DNA from: Gloeopeniophorella convolvens
Lineage: Eukaryota; Basidiomycota; Agaricomycetes; Russulales
NCBI GenBank assembly: GCA_022496205.1
Contig: WTXD01000020.1
Coordinates: forward strand, 372,001 to 436,000
DNA: 64,000 nucleotides
Reading direction: 5' to 3'
Shown: positions 43,630 to 55,827 of the stretch, piece after piece
Position numbering within the stretch: the stretch's first letter is position 1
Layout: every line of letters starts with the position of its first letter
Made by a program: the position numbers and the translations under genes
Notes under the pieces: model-generated
Told to the model about the DNA's origin: nothing
Database searches by the model: none
The model's input: the letters and a program-made list of their open reading frames with translations, nothing else

Positions 43630-45650
43630 ATTCAAAAGCGCCCCGTGCCGCCGACGAACCCTTTGATTGAGTGGTGTCGAGGCCGTTGCACGTCTTGAAC
43701 TTGAGAATTGCCGCGTACATCTCCTTCATCGCGTTGCCGAGCTTGGCGCCGAAGCGCGAGAGATGTCGCGCAGCCACGCGTCGTGCTTGGCAGTCACGCG
43801 CACCTGTAGTCGATGGCATACACGCCAACCACCTTCTGTATCTCGGGCGTGTTGAACGTCGCGCAGGCGCTTGTTCTTAGTGGGCAGCTGCTCCTAGAGC
43901 GTGAGCGAATCACCGAGGCGGTTGAAAACGCATTCCGCCCCGAGGTCCCAGAGCGATTAGGACTGCAGTCACTTGCCCACGTGGTCTCTGAACTGCTGTA
44001 CCTGGGTCTTGGTGAGCGCGAACGGCCGTTGAAGCATGTCGTCTGTGAATTGCGTAAGCTATGGAGGGGCCAACAACGAACAAGACTCGCAACGAGCCAG
44101 ACACCGATTGGCGGATCGAATAAGTATGGCTTGGTTCTGGATCCGAATCTCGAACGCGATCGGTTTCAGCGTCATGCTACCCTCCCGATCTGCTCTCACG
44201 TATATCAGGAACCCTGCCTTCGCGCCTGATTACTGCTATGAGCACTTACCTTCTCCCTGCGCTGCTTATCGTCAAGCAGCGTGTTCGGGAGCAGATCCCG
44301 TAGTAGGTCATCGCCGTCTGCGGAGCGGTCGGGCTCAGCGCACCGGACCTGGAAGACGTGCTACACCCGCTGCAAGAGGATGCCCTCGATGGCGGCCCAG
44401 TGGTCGAGATTTGGGTAATCCTCGAGGTTGAGACGGTCTATCTGGATATAGCACGTCAGCGAGCCCGTGGCGCACCTTTTACGTCATACACCAACTGTGG
44501 TCTGTGTGCGGCCGAGCAGCTCGTGAAAGGTCTCGATGGTGTACAGGCGCGTTGCGGGGTCTTCCACGACACGTAGCATATCGCTGTAGAGATAAATGAC
44601 GTTATTCGTCTTGTCCTACAGAGCGCGTACAACAAATTGCGGAGAAAGTGCCAGGGCCAGATCACGAACCTGCGACACAAAAACCACGCTGGCGAACTCG
44701 CGCACGAGCATGAATGTGCCGTGTGTTGTGTTTGTCGGCTGACACGAACCGCACGGCATCGTACTGGCTCGCAGGATTCTCCCAGCTGAGCCATCGCTCA
44801 CGCCCGCACTGGCATCGTCTTCGCGCGACCCGCGCCGCTGGCACTTCTCGCCGCTCTGCTGTGCGTGCGCAGGCTCGGGCTCGGACACAGGCGCAGGCGC
44901 AGGCGCAGGCGCAGGCGCAGGCGCAGGCGCAGGCGCAGGCGCAGGCGCAGGCGCGGGCAGCGGGAATGGCAGCATCTGCACACTCGGCGGGAGCGTGAAC
45001 GTGACGACGTTGAGCGGGCGGCCGAACGACGGGCCGTACGTGTGGCCGCCGGGCTGCTGTTGCTGGGGTTGTTGCGGCTGGGGTGGGGGAACGTGCCCAG
45101 GGTGAACGGGCCCGAGACGCGGTCAGCGCCGCCGACGCTCTCCTGGTGAGGAAAGGAGTGCAGAGGTGTTGGGTAGGGGTAGGGGTGGGGACATGTGAAG
45201 GGGTAGGGAGAGCAGGGTGGGGCAGGGGATTATGCCATCAGCATGAGCGCGGAACGTGGCAGCAACGCGGCGCGGGTAACATGCCGAGCGTGTCATCTAT
45301 GTCGACCATCGCGATGTGCGACGCCTCCGCGAGCACGCGGTCCTCCTCCGCGGCGGTCGCCTCCTCCAGCTCGTGCGCGCCGTCCGCCTGCGCGCCCTCC
45401 TCCTCTTCTGTTTCTTCTTCGGTCTCTTCGGGGATGTCCAGACCGAACCCGCGCACAAAGTCCGGGGAGCTATTGGCGCGGGCATGCACCGCAGGGGGCG
45501 CGAGTGATCGATCCGTGGGCCCGCCGGGCTCCGAGCGTGCATCGGGCTCGCGGATGGCGTCTGACCCGAGCGTGGCGCCGGGACCGAACAGGTTGAACAC
45601 CCTGTTGTTGAAGCTGAAATACTGACGCGACGGAGTAAAGGGCGTCGCGG
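43630..45650 (-). pseudogene. Unrecognised gene with an in-frame stop
   Basis: Several minus-strand segments look like real exons: QYFSFNNRVFNLFGPGATLG and an acidic run ending SHIAMVDIDDTLG (45640-45270), a Gln/Pro-rich part (45100-45040), a Pro-Ala run from a hexanucleotide array (44887-44955), GTFMLVREFASVVFVSQV (about 44720), NNVIYLYSDMLRVVEDPATR (about 44600), and LEDYPNLDHWAAIEGILLQR (about 44420). An in-frame TAG separates FVVRAL from DKTNNVIYLY near 44618, and other stops follow. Parts recur at 29-30 kb. I do not recognise the family. The acidic and Q/P-rich parts suggest a soluble regulatory protein, but that is a guess. Confidence 0.45.
44887..44955. repeat. CAGGCG hexanucleotide array
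   Basis: About 11 copies of GGCGCA/CAGGCG. In the minus frame of the pseudogene it reads Pro-Ala repeats. Confidence 0.95.
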
Positions 45651-46001
45651 CGGCGAGGGAGAAGCTACGGCCAGGCGCGGTGGGCGGAGTGCATAGGGTG
45701 GTCTGGGGATGACAGAAGGAGGGGAGAAGAAGGAGCGCCGCATGGAAGTTTGGAGGGCCGACGGTGGAAAGTCCCGGTGGATTGCGGTCAGGGGCCGGGT
45801 GAAAAGAACGGGATCTGCTGCTGGACCTGGGGCGGTGGCGGAATAGCGAGGCGCGAGAGCTGCTGGCGGCGAGTTCAAAGTGACCGATTGTTCCTGCATG
45901 AACTCAAAAAGGCAACACGCGCACGTGCGGTGCGTCACGCACGCGGGGGGCAGCGGTGTCACGCCGCCCGCGCGGGTCTCGCGGCGCCAGCGTCGAGCGC
46001 G

Positions 46002-46616
46002 ATGCTTGAGGAACTCTCGAGCATGGACCGCATCACTCAGCTCCAGGACGAGATCCAGAACGTACGCGCGCCGCCCTCTCCCCCATGCATCCCACTGACA
46101 TCGCCGCAGTTGCTCACCATCATGGCACGCAGCATCGCCTATCTCACCGCACGCGCCGACTTTGCGCAGGTCGCCCCCGCCATCCCCGTCACGAAGCAGC
46201 GTAATTCAGACAAAGTCGACGCGCCCGCTATATTTGAGGGTGAAAATCATACCTCGTAGCGATATGGACAACTTTGCTGACGCGCGGCGCACAGCGAACA
46301 AGCGCGAGCTCGTCGCCGACCTCATGCGCAAAGCCAACCAACTCGAATACCTCATCTCTGTGCTTCCTGCGCCAGAGCCGCACGCGGCCCAGGCTGCGCG
46401 CCTTGCAGCACTCGAGCGCGACGTGCAGGCTGCCAACGCGGAGTACGCCGCGGCGCTCGCGCGCGCACGTGCGTCCCCCTCCCTCCTATCCGTCTCTGTT
46501 GCTGATGGGGCCGCTTTTGGGGTTGCATTGGAATAGGTGCGTTGCATGGGCAGATATGTGCGGTGCTGGAGGGAATGTTGGGCGGAGACGAGTACGCGGT
46601 GGAGGTGCCAGGGTGA
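46002..46616 (+). CDS. med21: Mediator complex subunit 21 (Srb7)
   Basis: Exons 46002-46061, 46110-46239, 46295-46468 and 46537-46616 join in phase to 147 residues. MDRITQLQDEIQN matches the start of Med21 proteins. The middle (IAYLTARADFAQVAPAIPVTKQ), the NKRELVADLMRKANQLEYLISVLP helix and the final coiled coil (QAARLAALERDVQAANAEY, LHGQICAVLEGML) are the expected four-helix and coiled-coil layout. Med21 pairs with Med7 in the middle module of Mediator and is essential in yeast. ATG 46002 adds seven residues before the classical start at 46023; either could be used. Confidence 0.88.
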
Positions 46617-47745
46617 GATGAGCGCGGGCGGGCTTCCTCTTGGGCGCGCACGCCGTGAGTGGGTGTTGGTAGCTCTGTCGCGCGCACCGCACCAATCTAC
46701 CAGGCTGCCTGCGCGTCACTCCGCATGGGTACCCCGCGGCGCGACGCGTGTGCGGTCGGCGGCGGCGGCGGCGCCAGGGGTGCACGGGGTCCTCCCTCCC
46801 AGCCGAGGGGAGGGTCGTGCGGCAGGCTCTGCGTGCTAGAACGCTCCAAGCCTTCGAGTTGAGATTGTATGTTCGCACTGTATCACTCCATCAATCCGCT
46901 ACTTCTACTTAGTTTGCCTCGCTCATCACCGTCATCACAGCAATTTGCAAATCCTCAGGCCCTTGGTGGGTGCGCCCGCACATAGCCGGTGTTGGCGGGG
47001 TAGAGCGGGAAATAAAGCTGGGACGAAATTGAGTGCTCGTGATTGGTCAGAACCCGTCAAGTTGTGACCAAAGCCACCGGGATTACCCGCCGAATCACTA
47101 GTTCAATCCCCGCCCTGTATGTCCGGGAAGCTAGGAAAGGGCCTGAGGATTTGCAACTTGCTGCAACGTGGTTCACTCCACCACGTGGCACGCCGGCGAT
47201 GATCCAACTATTGCCTGATGCAGATACGTCTTGCGTCTTACTGCCGTGCACTCTAGTCGCCTCATATCCCGCGTGCGCCGCGTCCGAATTGTGCCCTACT
47301 GCGTGCGGCCACGCGCAGCGAAGTAAGAGTAGTGTATGATCCTGCGCTCGTGCCGTCCGCCGGCACTCTACAACGTGGGACGCTTCCGCCTCGGTCGCCT
47401 GGAAGTTCTCGCTTCGGTCTCTCTGCAGGGCCCTAGTCTTGGTCTACTGACGTGCGCAAGGAGAAGCGCCCCATCGCGAGGTTGGCAAGCATCCGAGTTG
47501 AAACTTTGAACGTTGAATCTCAAATTGACCCATGGTCCCTCAAAACTCGGCTCATTCCGGTCTTCACAGTGCTTTCAGAACGTGAACAGGTCAGGTTCGC
47601 ATGAACCCACGGGGCGTCCCATTCGATACTATCATGCCAAGGCTGTAATGGATGTTCATCACATGCAACACACGACCTACGTTCTCAAGGATACCTCGGT
47701 CATACTACATACTATTACACGATTCGCCTTTGCTCATGTTGCTCA
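46617..47745. other. Intergenic, no gene recognised
   Basis: Short frames only. No RNA gene or repeat could be supported. Confidence 0.4.
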
Positions 47746-48350
47746 TCATCGTTGTGTAACATCGGACACCTCCACTTTGACCTCTTGTTTCTCACTCTGA
47801 TCCTTCTGACCCCATTCTTCGTCCACGGACGTGTGTAAAGGGAAGCGCTTCATCGCCAGGCTAACGAGAAGCCCGATCCCAGCTATCCCCGTCATAATCT
47901 TCCACAGGGTGCTCAGTGAGCGTGCAAACACCGCTCGTACTTCGTCCTCCAGCGCCGGGTCGAGGTCTGAGATGCCCGGGATTGCTGCGAAGGCGATCTC
48001 CACACCCTGAGGGAAGCTATCCAGAAATTTCTGCGGGAGTCCGTGGATTAACTTGTTTTGTAGGACAACGCCCCCAACGGTGACGCCCCAGACCTGTGCC
48101 AGCGCACAGATCGGCGGTCACGGATGTGGTGAGCACGGCGTGGGGGATACGCACATTGACGAATGTCCGGAGGAACGTGTAGAACGCGAGCACAGGCACG
48201 ACTTGGTTCACCGGCGTGGCGGCGAGAACCGGGAAGTAGTAGCCCATGTAGACAGTGCCGAGCCCCAGGCCGGCGATGCTCTCGTACGTGAACCCCACAC
48301 CGCGGTGGGAGTGCACATCGAGCGTCGAGAGAAGGCCCAGGCCAACGATG
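47746..48350 (-). pseudogene. 3' remnant of an MFS drug:H+ antiporter-type transporter
   Basis: The last two exons of an MFS transporter are preserved: LLSTLDVHSHRGVGFTYESI, GTVYMGYYFPVLAATPVNQ and FYTFLRTFVN, an intron with intact splice sites (donor GTGCGT near 48154), then WGVTVGGVVLQNKLI, AFAAIPGISDLDPALEDE, a last membrane helix (IMTGIAGIGLLVSLAMK) and a hydrophilic tail with stop at 47746. The matching sequence stops near 48350; the remaining two thirds of the gene, including the N-terminus, are missing. Confidence 0.75.
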
Positions 48351-48589
48351 CATCACAAGTTTAGACTTGCATGCGGACACCCCAGGGCACCCCCGATATG
48401 GGCAAACATCTCGCCAGGTTGCCTCGCCAAGGCTGTGAATGGTCGTGAGAGTGCTCGTCAGTAGATTATATGTGGTATGCTGTCACTACGTTGATACCGG
48501 GTTCGTGGGCTCCTAGGTCAATACGAAAGAAAGACGTGAAATAGGTAATAGTGACGCCACAAGTGGATCCATATGACCAGTGACCGGTG

Positions 48590-48650
48590 ACCTCGTAAAC
48601 AAAGCTCACACCGCAAAGGGGCTCGTGTACATCAAGCGTAGAGGGCCGGC
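48590..48650 (-). pseudogene. Second small fragment of the same MFS gene
   Basis: Minus-strand STLDVHEPLCGVSFVYEVTG aligns with STLDVHSHRGVGFTYESIAG of the neighbouring remnant. About 60 bp, diverged. Suggests an old partial duplication. Confidence 0.4.
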
Positions 48651-48844
48651 CCATTGAGGACTCCAGCGGAGGGTCTACTCAAGACCGCGCGTGCTGGCTC
48701 GAACCCGCAACCGTCACGCACATTGGATACAATGGAAAAGTTCCCTACAATTGCATTTCAGTTCCTTCCCTAGGACAGTTTTACACGAGAGTATCGTAGT
48801 CAGAACAGAGTCGGTGACGACCTAACGATTTTGGCTACAAATTT

Positions 48845-50933
48845 TTACAATCCAACAGCAGCGAGCAGCTTCGTCCAGTTGGGCGTACCAAGGCCGGTGA
48901 CCTAGCAAGCACCGCCCGCGTCAGCGGGGTAGAGCTCAGATTAAAAGAGAAGACGCACCGGGTCCCAGCCAGCAGTCGCGGAGAAGCCGTTCGTGTTGCA
49001 TCCGGGGTTGCTGCCCGAAGTGATATCGTTGAGTGCGCTGGCACCGGTGGAGTACAGGAACGGGTTCAAGAAGCCAAGCACCGGCTTGCCGGCAGCGATG
49101 AGGCGGTCATTCAGCAGCGACACGACGCTGGCAAAGATGGGGCTCGCGCAGCTGGTGCCGTCGACTGGGGTCGAAGATCCCTGGAAGACGATCTCGACGT
49201 CGGTGCCGGCAGCGGCGACATCAGGGAAGCCACGGCCGGACGTGTTGAACTTGCCCGAGTTGGTGTTGCCAAGCTTGGAAAGGAAGGCGGACTTGGCGGA
49301 GGTCTGGTACGACGGGGTGGCGAAGTAGTTCGAGAAGCCGCCGGAAGAGAAAGACGCGGCAGTCTCCGGGTTGACGTTCTGCGTTGCACCGACGGAAGTC
49401 ATGCTGCCCATCCGAGCAGCGTCAGGACGCGCGGCAAAGGCTAGTACAAAGAAAAACGACGCACAAGGGGCAACCAGAGGGGAAGGTAGGAAGGAAGGTC
49501 GTGCAACGGCCGCTCTGAGAGCCGGAGACACCACCATCGCCGGAGGCGAAGAGAATGCTGACGCCACGAGCACCAAGGGACATGTATGCATTGCACAAGG
49601 TGCTATGTGTTACGTTCAGAAAGGCGCCAAGAAAAGGCGGGATTGCACGTACTTGGCCAAGGAGCGCGAGATGGTGTTCTCATTCTGGCCATAGCTGGTG
49701 GTGAGGACCTGCGGGGGCGCGCTTTCGCCACTCAGGAAGTTGATGATGTCAAGGAACCCTTCGAGGTCGCCATCCTGGAAGTTCTCGCCAACAGAGATGA
49801 AGAAGGTGGGCACATTCGACGCGAGTCCGACAGTATATTGGACATCAAGGTCCTTGGATACTGGTTAGATCACGCAACCAAAGTAGCGTAGCAACAACAT
49901 ACCGCTTCGTCACCAGCCTGGCTCTGGCCCTGGGGGTTAGATCCACCATCAATAGTCTGGAGGGTGAAAGTGTTGGTAGAAGGAAGGTCGGTGCGGAAGG
50001 TTTGGAGGAAGCGCTGCAATCAATGACGATTTAGCCTCAGGGCAAATCCCAACGAATGCCATCATACGCACCTTGAGGTCAGCCTGGTTAGCAAACTGTT
50101 CGATGAAGCCAGAGACGGCGAGTTTGTTGGAGGACTGGGTGGCAGGGGTCGTCGGGATGCCGTAGAGCTGCTGCGCGCAGGAGGGCGTGAACTTGGTGTT
50201 GCAAGACGAGGGCGCAGCGTCCGCAGACACGTTTCCGTTGCCGATGGGAGCCACCTTCGCGGGAGAGCTGACGATGGGCAAGCCCTTACGACGAGGTTGC
50301 GGGAAACTAGACGCGTGTCAGCCGAACGGGACGTTATGAGGGAATTGGGGCATACGTGATAGTGGGATGCACGAGCTCAAGGTGGCCCTTGAGCGCAGCC
50401 GGGATGGAGTAGGACAGGGTGCGGATTGCGGATTCGCCCGTACCGTCATGGACAAAAGTCGTAAAGTCTGCGTCGAATAGCTCGTTCGCGTGGGAGACGG
50501 TTGTCTGGAAGCCGAGCCAGTCACCGAAAGGTGAGAGGGTAGTGGCACTGAGACCGTTGTCGGCAAGCCACTGCGTGACCGCCGAAACGGACTCAGGCTT
50601 GGGAGCGACGTAGGAGCCAACCTGACATCGATCAGTTAGTGCGAGAATGGGGGATCGCTCGCTCCCATAGCGTACCTCGTCCTTGGACAGCCACTGCCCA
50701 TAGTTGTCACTGCTGGGGGTGCTGATATCCAAGACCTTGTCCTGCAGACTCTCGATGTCGGTCTGAACGAGAGCGAGGCGCAAGCGCAGCGTGGTATCGG
50801 CCGCTGCGGGGCCCTTGCTCGTGAAACCGTCCGGCACGTCGTCGCGGCGTTCATGCAAGCGCATGTCGCGCTTGACTGCTGCCGTCAGAGCGAGCGTGAT
50901 AAATGAAGAGAGGACGACGAGTGTCTTGACCAT
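48845..50933 (-). CDS. Sedolisin-family (S53) tripeptidyl peptidase, secreted
   Basis: Start ATG 50933 with signal peptide (MVKTLVVLSSFITLALTAA). The pro-kumamolisin prodomain follows (HERRDDVPDGF, LALVQTDIESLQDKVLDIS, NYGQWLSKDE, WLADNGLS). Several 50-60 nt introns. Catalytic parts: GDEA and LDVQYTVG (Glu and Asp of the triad, either side of an intron near 49880), ASGDGGVSG (oxyanion Asp, near 49530) and DGTSCASPIFAS (nucleophile Ser, near 49150). The last exon after GWDP encodes TGLGTPNWTKLLAAVGL and stops at 48845. These enzymes remove tripeptides at acidic pH outside the cell. A TATA box sits 58 bp upstream of the ATG. Confidence 0.92.
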
Positions 50934-50990
50934 GTCTGGTGTAGAAAGAACTAGAGAGCACTTGCTGTGTTACTGGATCCTCGAGCCGCA

Positions 50991-50997
50991 TTTTATA
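50991..50997 (-). promoter_or_regulatory. TATA box of the sedolisin gene
   Basis: TATAAAA on the minus strand, 58 bp before ATG 50933. Confidence 0.6.
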
Positions 50998-53169
50998 CGC
51001 GCGTCGCAGCAGCCTCAGTGCACGTCCGCACTGCATCCTAGATACGGACCGCATGCTGCAATTGCGATAGTCGAGGCACCATAGGGAGACCGGAATAGCT
51101 CAGAGACGGCCGGCAGTCGAACCCACATCTTTCGAAGAGCTTTGACAAGAGAGACCACGTGACCAAAAATGATCAACAGGCCAATCTTGGGCGGACAGCA
51201 CACGGCGAGGATATGCTGTGGCTATGGCGAGCACAACGCCGCGAGGGAAAAAGAATGAGAACGGAAGCGTAACCCCGTCGTGCGTGACCCACTCAGCTGC
51301 CCGATACGAGAGCTAAGCACGCTGGCACTCGGAGGCTCGCACACGCAGGAAGTGTGATCCACAAGACCAACAACGCTTCTTCGACGTCCATTTTTGCAGC
51401 AGCTCGTTATCGAAAGTGCAGACCACATGGACTTCTTCCGATCTCGAGCACGTTAGAAGGGATGCCGTGCGTCATCGAGAGGAAGGTTACACTCACAGCT
51501 CGAATGCGTTCAACCTTCTCTCACGGCACTGCCAGGCATCGTGCTTGGCTGCCGACGAGCCGCCGATGGTTCTCATGGGAAGATCGGCTTCTTGAAAAGA
51601 AATCGACTATGCGATACCGAGGCCGCAACGCATAAAAATGAGGTGCGTGTACACCGATCCTAGTTAGCTTCGACTCCGGACTTCGGGCTATCGCGATTCG
51701 AAGTCGTGAGCTAGGAGTGACTATGATAGACGTCAGCATGTTTGGCCGATCAATCAATCACCTTCGGAGTAGAGCAGGCAGCGGTAGACATAGCATTCAT
51801 GAGTTCTTCGCGAGCGCATGCTGCAATGATAGTGAACGAATAGAACCGATGGGCGAGTGTTAGTCCACGAAGCCGACCCTGACCACGAGTGACCCAGCAA
51901 GCCTCGTGCACCCGGTTAGTAAGCAGTCGAACTCGGGCACGTGCCCGCTATGTTTTCGTCTATTTGTACCCACGTCTAGTAGTGCTAAGTTATATTCAAT
52001 GTAAGGTGCGGTCAGGCAATGGATGGGTATGAACGTGGCGATGTCGGAGGATCACTGTGAAGAATGTTACGTACCGAGCCATCCCGACGTGCCGTAGTAC
52101 GTACCCGCTCGCAGGCGGCCTTGAGGTTATAACGGTCAAAGTCCCCGACTCCAGAAGCAAATCCGAAAGAGGCCATCGAATCATGCACTCGTCACCCGAT
52201 AACTAGAACCGCGTTCTTGCCTTCAGGAAGCTGAAAGAGCACGAGGGTGCTCTAAGCACACTCAACGTGCAGCTGCCGGAAGAAGTACTTTCAACCCACC
52301 GGGCGCCAGTGGATTGGATAAGATTAGATAGCGTGAGACGCTTGAGCCAGGTTCGCCGTGCCGTACTGACTCGGCCTCGTGACCACAGGTACCTGTTCTC
52401 GAAATTTCCTTGTCATGGGACTTGTGGTTATCGCAGCAGTCGAAAAGAAAAAAGAAAAAAAAATCACGTCGATACAGATAACTACATCTCACATGGAGCT
52501 TGCGAAATGATAGAGACCATTGCTGCAGTACCGGACGAAGAAGATCTAACGAGAGACGGGGACGAGACTGGGACGATGGTAAAGATAAAAGAGGTCGGAG
52601 AAGGCAGAGATTGGGGGCCGATGCCTCAGAAGTCTGCAGAAAGCAATGTTGAAATTCACTGGGACTATTGCAGGTAAGGAGCGCTGCAGGCAGGAATAAC
52701 GAATGAAGTATTAAATGCGCATGAGGCGACGATATGCGCCTTCCTTGTTGTGGGTCTCATCGCCTCCGCGAGCATCATTCGAAAGTACTGCACGGGGCGC
52801 AACAAGCGTAGGCCATGGACCCTAGGCGGGAGTGAAGTCCGCACCGTAACGCAGAGCCAATAAGCATCCCGATGCAAGCAGCCAGAGGCGAATGACGACG
52901 CAGGGAAAGGGTGCTTTTCCACAACGCGAAAGACCATGCAGAGCCAGGAGTAAACCGATAAGGCTGGCCCGGCGCCGCTGTGAACAAAGCCAGCGCGGTA
53001 GTCCAGGAACAACAAGATCAACGCAGACATGCGCACCACCATTGTGCAGGTCAGTAGAAGCGAGCGACTAACCCGGACAGGTCCATCCGCGCTATGCATC
53101 GCTTCTTGTCAGGTATATTCCACTCCATTCTGATCGTGTGAATAACAGTAGTTTCTGGTATTTTTATGC
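50998..53169. other. Intergenic, about 2.2 kb without a supported gene
   Basis: The largest frame (52665-53099, minus, 144 codons) has one hydrophobic stretch but no recognisable motif. An A/G-rich tract lies at 52440-52468. Nothing else could be supported. Confidence 0.4.
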
Positions 53170-55327
53170 TCAAAGCTCCTCGCGCGCGAGCCAACGGTTG
53201 ATCATCGCGAGCGCCTCGACGGGCTTATCGTATGGGACCTGTCCGACGCCACGCCATGAGCATACCACGCACAGAGAGAGAAACGGAGGATGAAATCCCC
53301 AAGGGACGCACCATATGTCCCGCACCCTCAACCGACGCAAACGTGAACCCGCCCGCGCTCCGCGTAAGGCCAACCCGTTTGCCGTCCACCGCCCACTCGC
53401 GCAGCGCCTGCCCGGCGAACGCAGCCTGCCCATTCCACTCGAGCGCGCGCGTCCAAGCCTCGTTGCCGACCCAGTTGCAGATCCAGTCAAATGTGCCTGC
53501 GTAGATGAGCACGTGCACGCCGCGCTCGAGCAGCGCCGCGACGTGGTACGTCGACACCTCGAGGATGTCGCCCGCCGCGTTGAATGCGTAACCGACCGTG
53601 TTCGAGCACGAGCTGAAGTGCGTCGGCGCGGCAGTTGGGTCGACGCCGAGCGTCGTGCGGACGTCGGCGCGGTCGAGGAAGGCCGAGATTTGACTGTGCA
53701 GTGAGGATGCGTCAGCTCACTGGTCCTGCGCTGCGCTCTAGGCGGTGGTGGAAACGCACTTGGTCACGGGGTAGCAAAGGCTCGCACGGTCTTCGCACTG
53801 GCGGCTGATGTCGTAAGGGTTCAGGCCTTATGGCGCATCGTGAGCGCCGTGCATCAGAGGTTGAGAGCAGGCAGCGCACCGGTCGTAGAGTAGGGCCCCT
53901 CAAGTTCGCCTTGACAGTAGGAAATCGCAGCGTTGCACGCCATTTCATCGTACCGCGCCTCGCACGAGGACTGCAACCATTGTCTGCAGCGTGGAATCTG
54001 TGATACATTATTCGCTCACGTTACCCGACGAACAGATGGAAGTGCGCACGGTTTTCTTCATGCGCACACAGGTGCTGAAGCCGCGTAAGAACCCCGATGA
54101 GTCACAGATAGTAGGTGGCGCACCTGATATCCAGCACGGGAGGCACGGACGCATTAGTGCAGGTCATATCATAGTACGACTCGGTCATAGAATAGACGTC
54201 GGTCATTCCATTACCTGCGCCAGGAGAGTCAGCAAACTGGATCTATAGAATCTCACACACGCATACCGATGATTGCGGAGGTCAGGTTGATCGGGGTCAG
54301 GCCTTGCTTGACGAGGAACGCGTTCTGATCGTACACGGCGGACGCGAACAGCGGGATGTAGCGGCCCTGCATGCCCCATGCCTCATTCAAACGCCGAAAC
54401 GAGAAGGGTGGCGGCCACGTACGCCGTACGACTCGCCAGCCATGTGAAACGCGCGCCCCTTGAACGACGTAAAGTGTTCGAAGAAGATCGCGACGAAAGC
54501 GGCGATGTCCTGCGCCGCCTGGTTGGTATGGCTCTGCGAGACTTCACACTCAGGATTGTGCAAGGTGGAGAACTAGCAGACGCAGCACGCACGACGGAGA
54601 TGCCGTGCTCAGCATACGAAAACCCAACGCCAACGGGCTGGTCAATGAAAAAGACGTTTGCATTGGTATTCCAGGCGTGCTTGAAGAAGGATGGGTCTTC
54701 CGTCGCGTTCGTCACACGGCACGGGCCTGCGTGCGGCGAGTCAATGAGCGTGACGATTTCACGCAATTCGGCACACACCGAGCTCCATAAACAACCCCAA
54801 TGACGAGGAGCAACCGGGGCCTATGGCATAGTGTTAAATATACCCACGATAAGGCGAGAAGCCCGCCTACGCACCTCCGTTAGTCCAGAAGATCACATCG
54901 TCCTTGTCTGGATCGCTCCTACTCTCGAAAAAGTAGAAAAAGAGGTGCTTCGCATCTATATCGATGTAGCCCGTATATGCCCTGCGCCTGCCTTCAACAT
55001 GATACACTGGCAACATCACTGTGCGACTCACCGGACGGTGGTGTCGCAAAAGTCACTCTGCTTGATGCGCACGCTGTGGCGCGGAAACACAGGGTGGTGC
55101 AGCGTCGTCCACTGATCCATGCGTACCGCGCTGAGCGTCCCGACGGGCTGGAACTGCGGCACCATGACCGGGCCGCCGGGGAGGTCGAGCGGGATGTCGT
55201 GCGCGGTCGAGTACTCCACGGGCCCGGGGGTGAAGCTCCCGGCCACTGCTTGTACGCGGAGCTGCGCTGCGCCCGCTGCTGCACCTGCAAGGGCGACGAG
55301 GGCGACGAGTGGCCTGGGAAGGACCAT
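53170..55327 (-). CDS. Serine carboxypeptidase (S10, carboxypeptidase Y-like), secreted
   Basis: ATG 55327 gives a signal peptide ([20 protein letters not shown]). About ten exons. Motifs in order: [63 protein letters not shown] (nucleophile Ser near 54440, split by an intron), [19 protein letters not shown] (catalytic Asp near 53480) and EGAGHMVPYDKP (catalytic His near 53310, split by an intron). Stop at 53170. The enzyme removes C-terminal residues at acidic pH. With the neighbouring sedolisin it suggests extracellular protein digestion. An ATG 15 nt upstream (55342) is the alternative start. It is divergent from the AsaB-like gene, sharing a 500-bp promoter region. Confidence 0.9.
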
Positions 55328-55708
55328 GGTGGGAGGAGACAAGGGGCGTGCGCACCGTCGTGAGTGCGTCCGTGCGACATCCGTACAGCTCGAACCACTG
55401 CGCCGGCGATATCGGCCCTTGCCGGCCGTTGCACTGAAGGCACGGGCTCCGGCCGGTTACGGCAGCGCGACCCTGATGACCAAGAGTCCCAGCACAGTCA
55501 CGCCGAGGGCTGCCACCGTGGGGCTCGAGCGCGCTGCATCATGCACTCGCAATGTGCATCAACTTTGACGACGAAACAATGGCGAGTGCGGGGCAAGCTT
55601 TGTAACGCGGCGGCTCGCCTTTGCTGATGAAGCTAGGTGTGTTTGTCAGGGACCGCTGTAGCACGCCATCTGGTCACACACAGGAGCAATGGTGGGTCCC
55701 CTCCCCGG

Positions 55709-55716
55709 TATATAAA
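55709..55716 (+). promoter_or_regulatory. TATA box of the AsaB-like gene
   Basis: TATATAAA 112 bp before ATG 55828, within the shared promoter region. Confidence 0.6.
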
Positions 55717-55827
55717 TGACGATATGTTCCCCTCATGTTCCCTCCCATCTCTCCTTGATCAAATCTACTGCCCACGCAAACACCGCGTCTATCGTCCAAA
55801 AGCTTATCTACGTGACATCATATTATC

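Noticed and set aside
48640..48720. GCGGGTTCGAGCC on the minus strand, resembling a tRNA B box.
   Set aside because: No A box or acceptor stem at the required distance.
51085..51130. AATAGCTCAGAGACGG, resembling a tRNA A box, followed by CAGTCGAACCC.
   Set aside because: The B-box-like sequence is in the opposite orientation, so the parts do not form one tRNA.
52665..53099. 144-codon minus-strand frame with a hydrophobic stretch.
   Set aside because: No motif, no supporting splice structure, not near any related gene; could not be told from chance.
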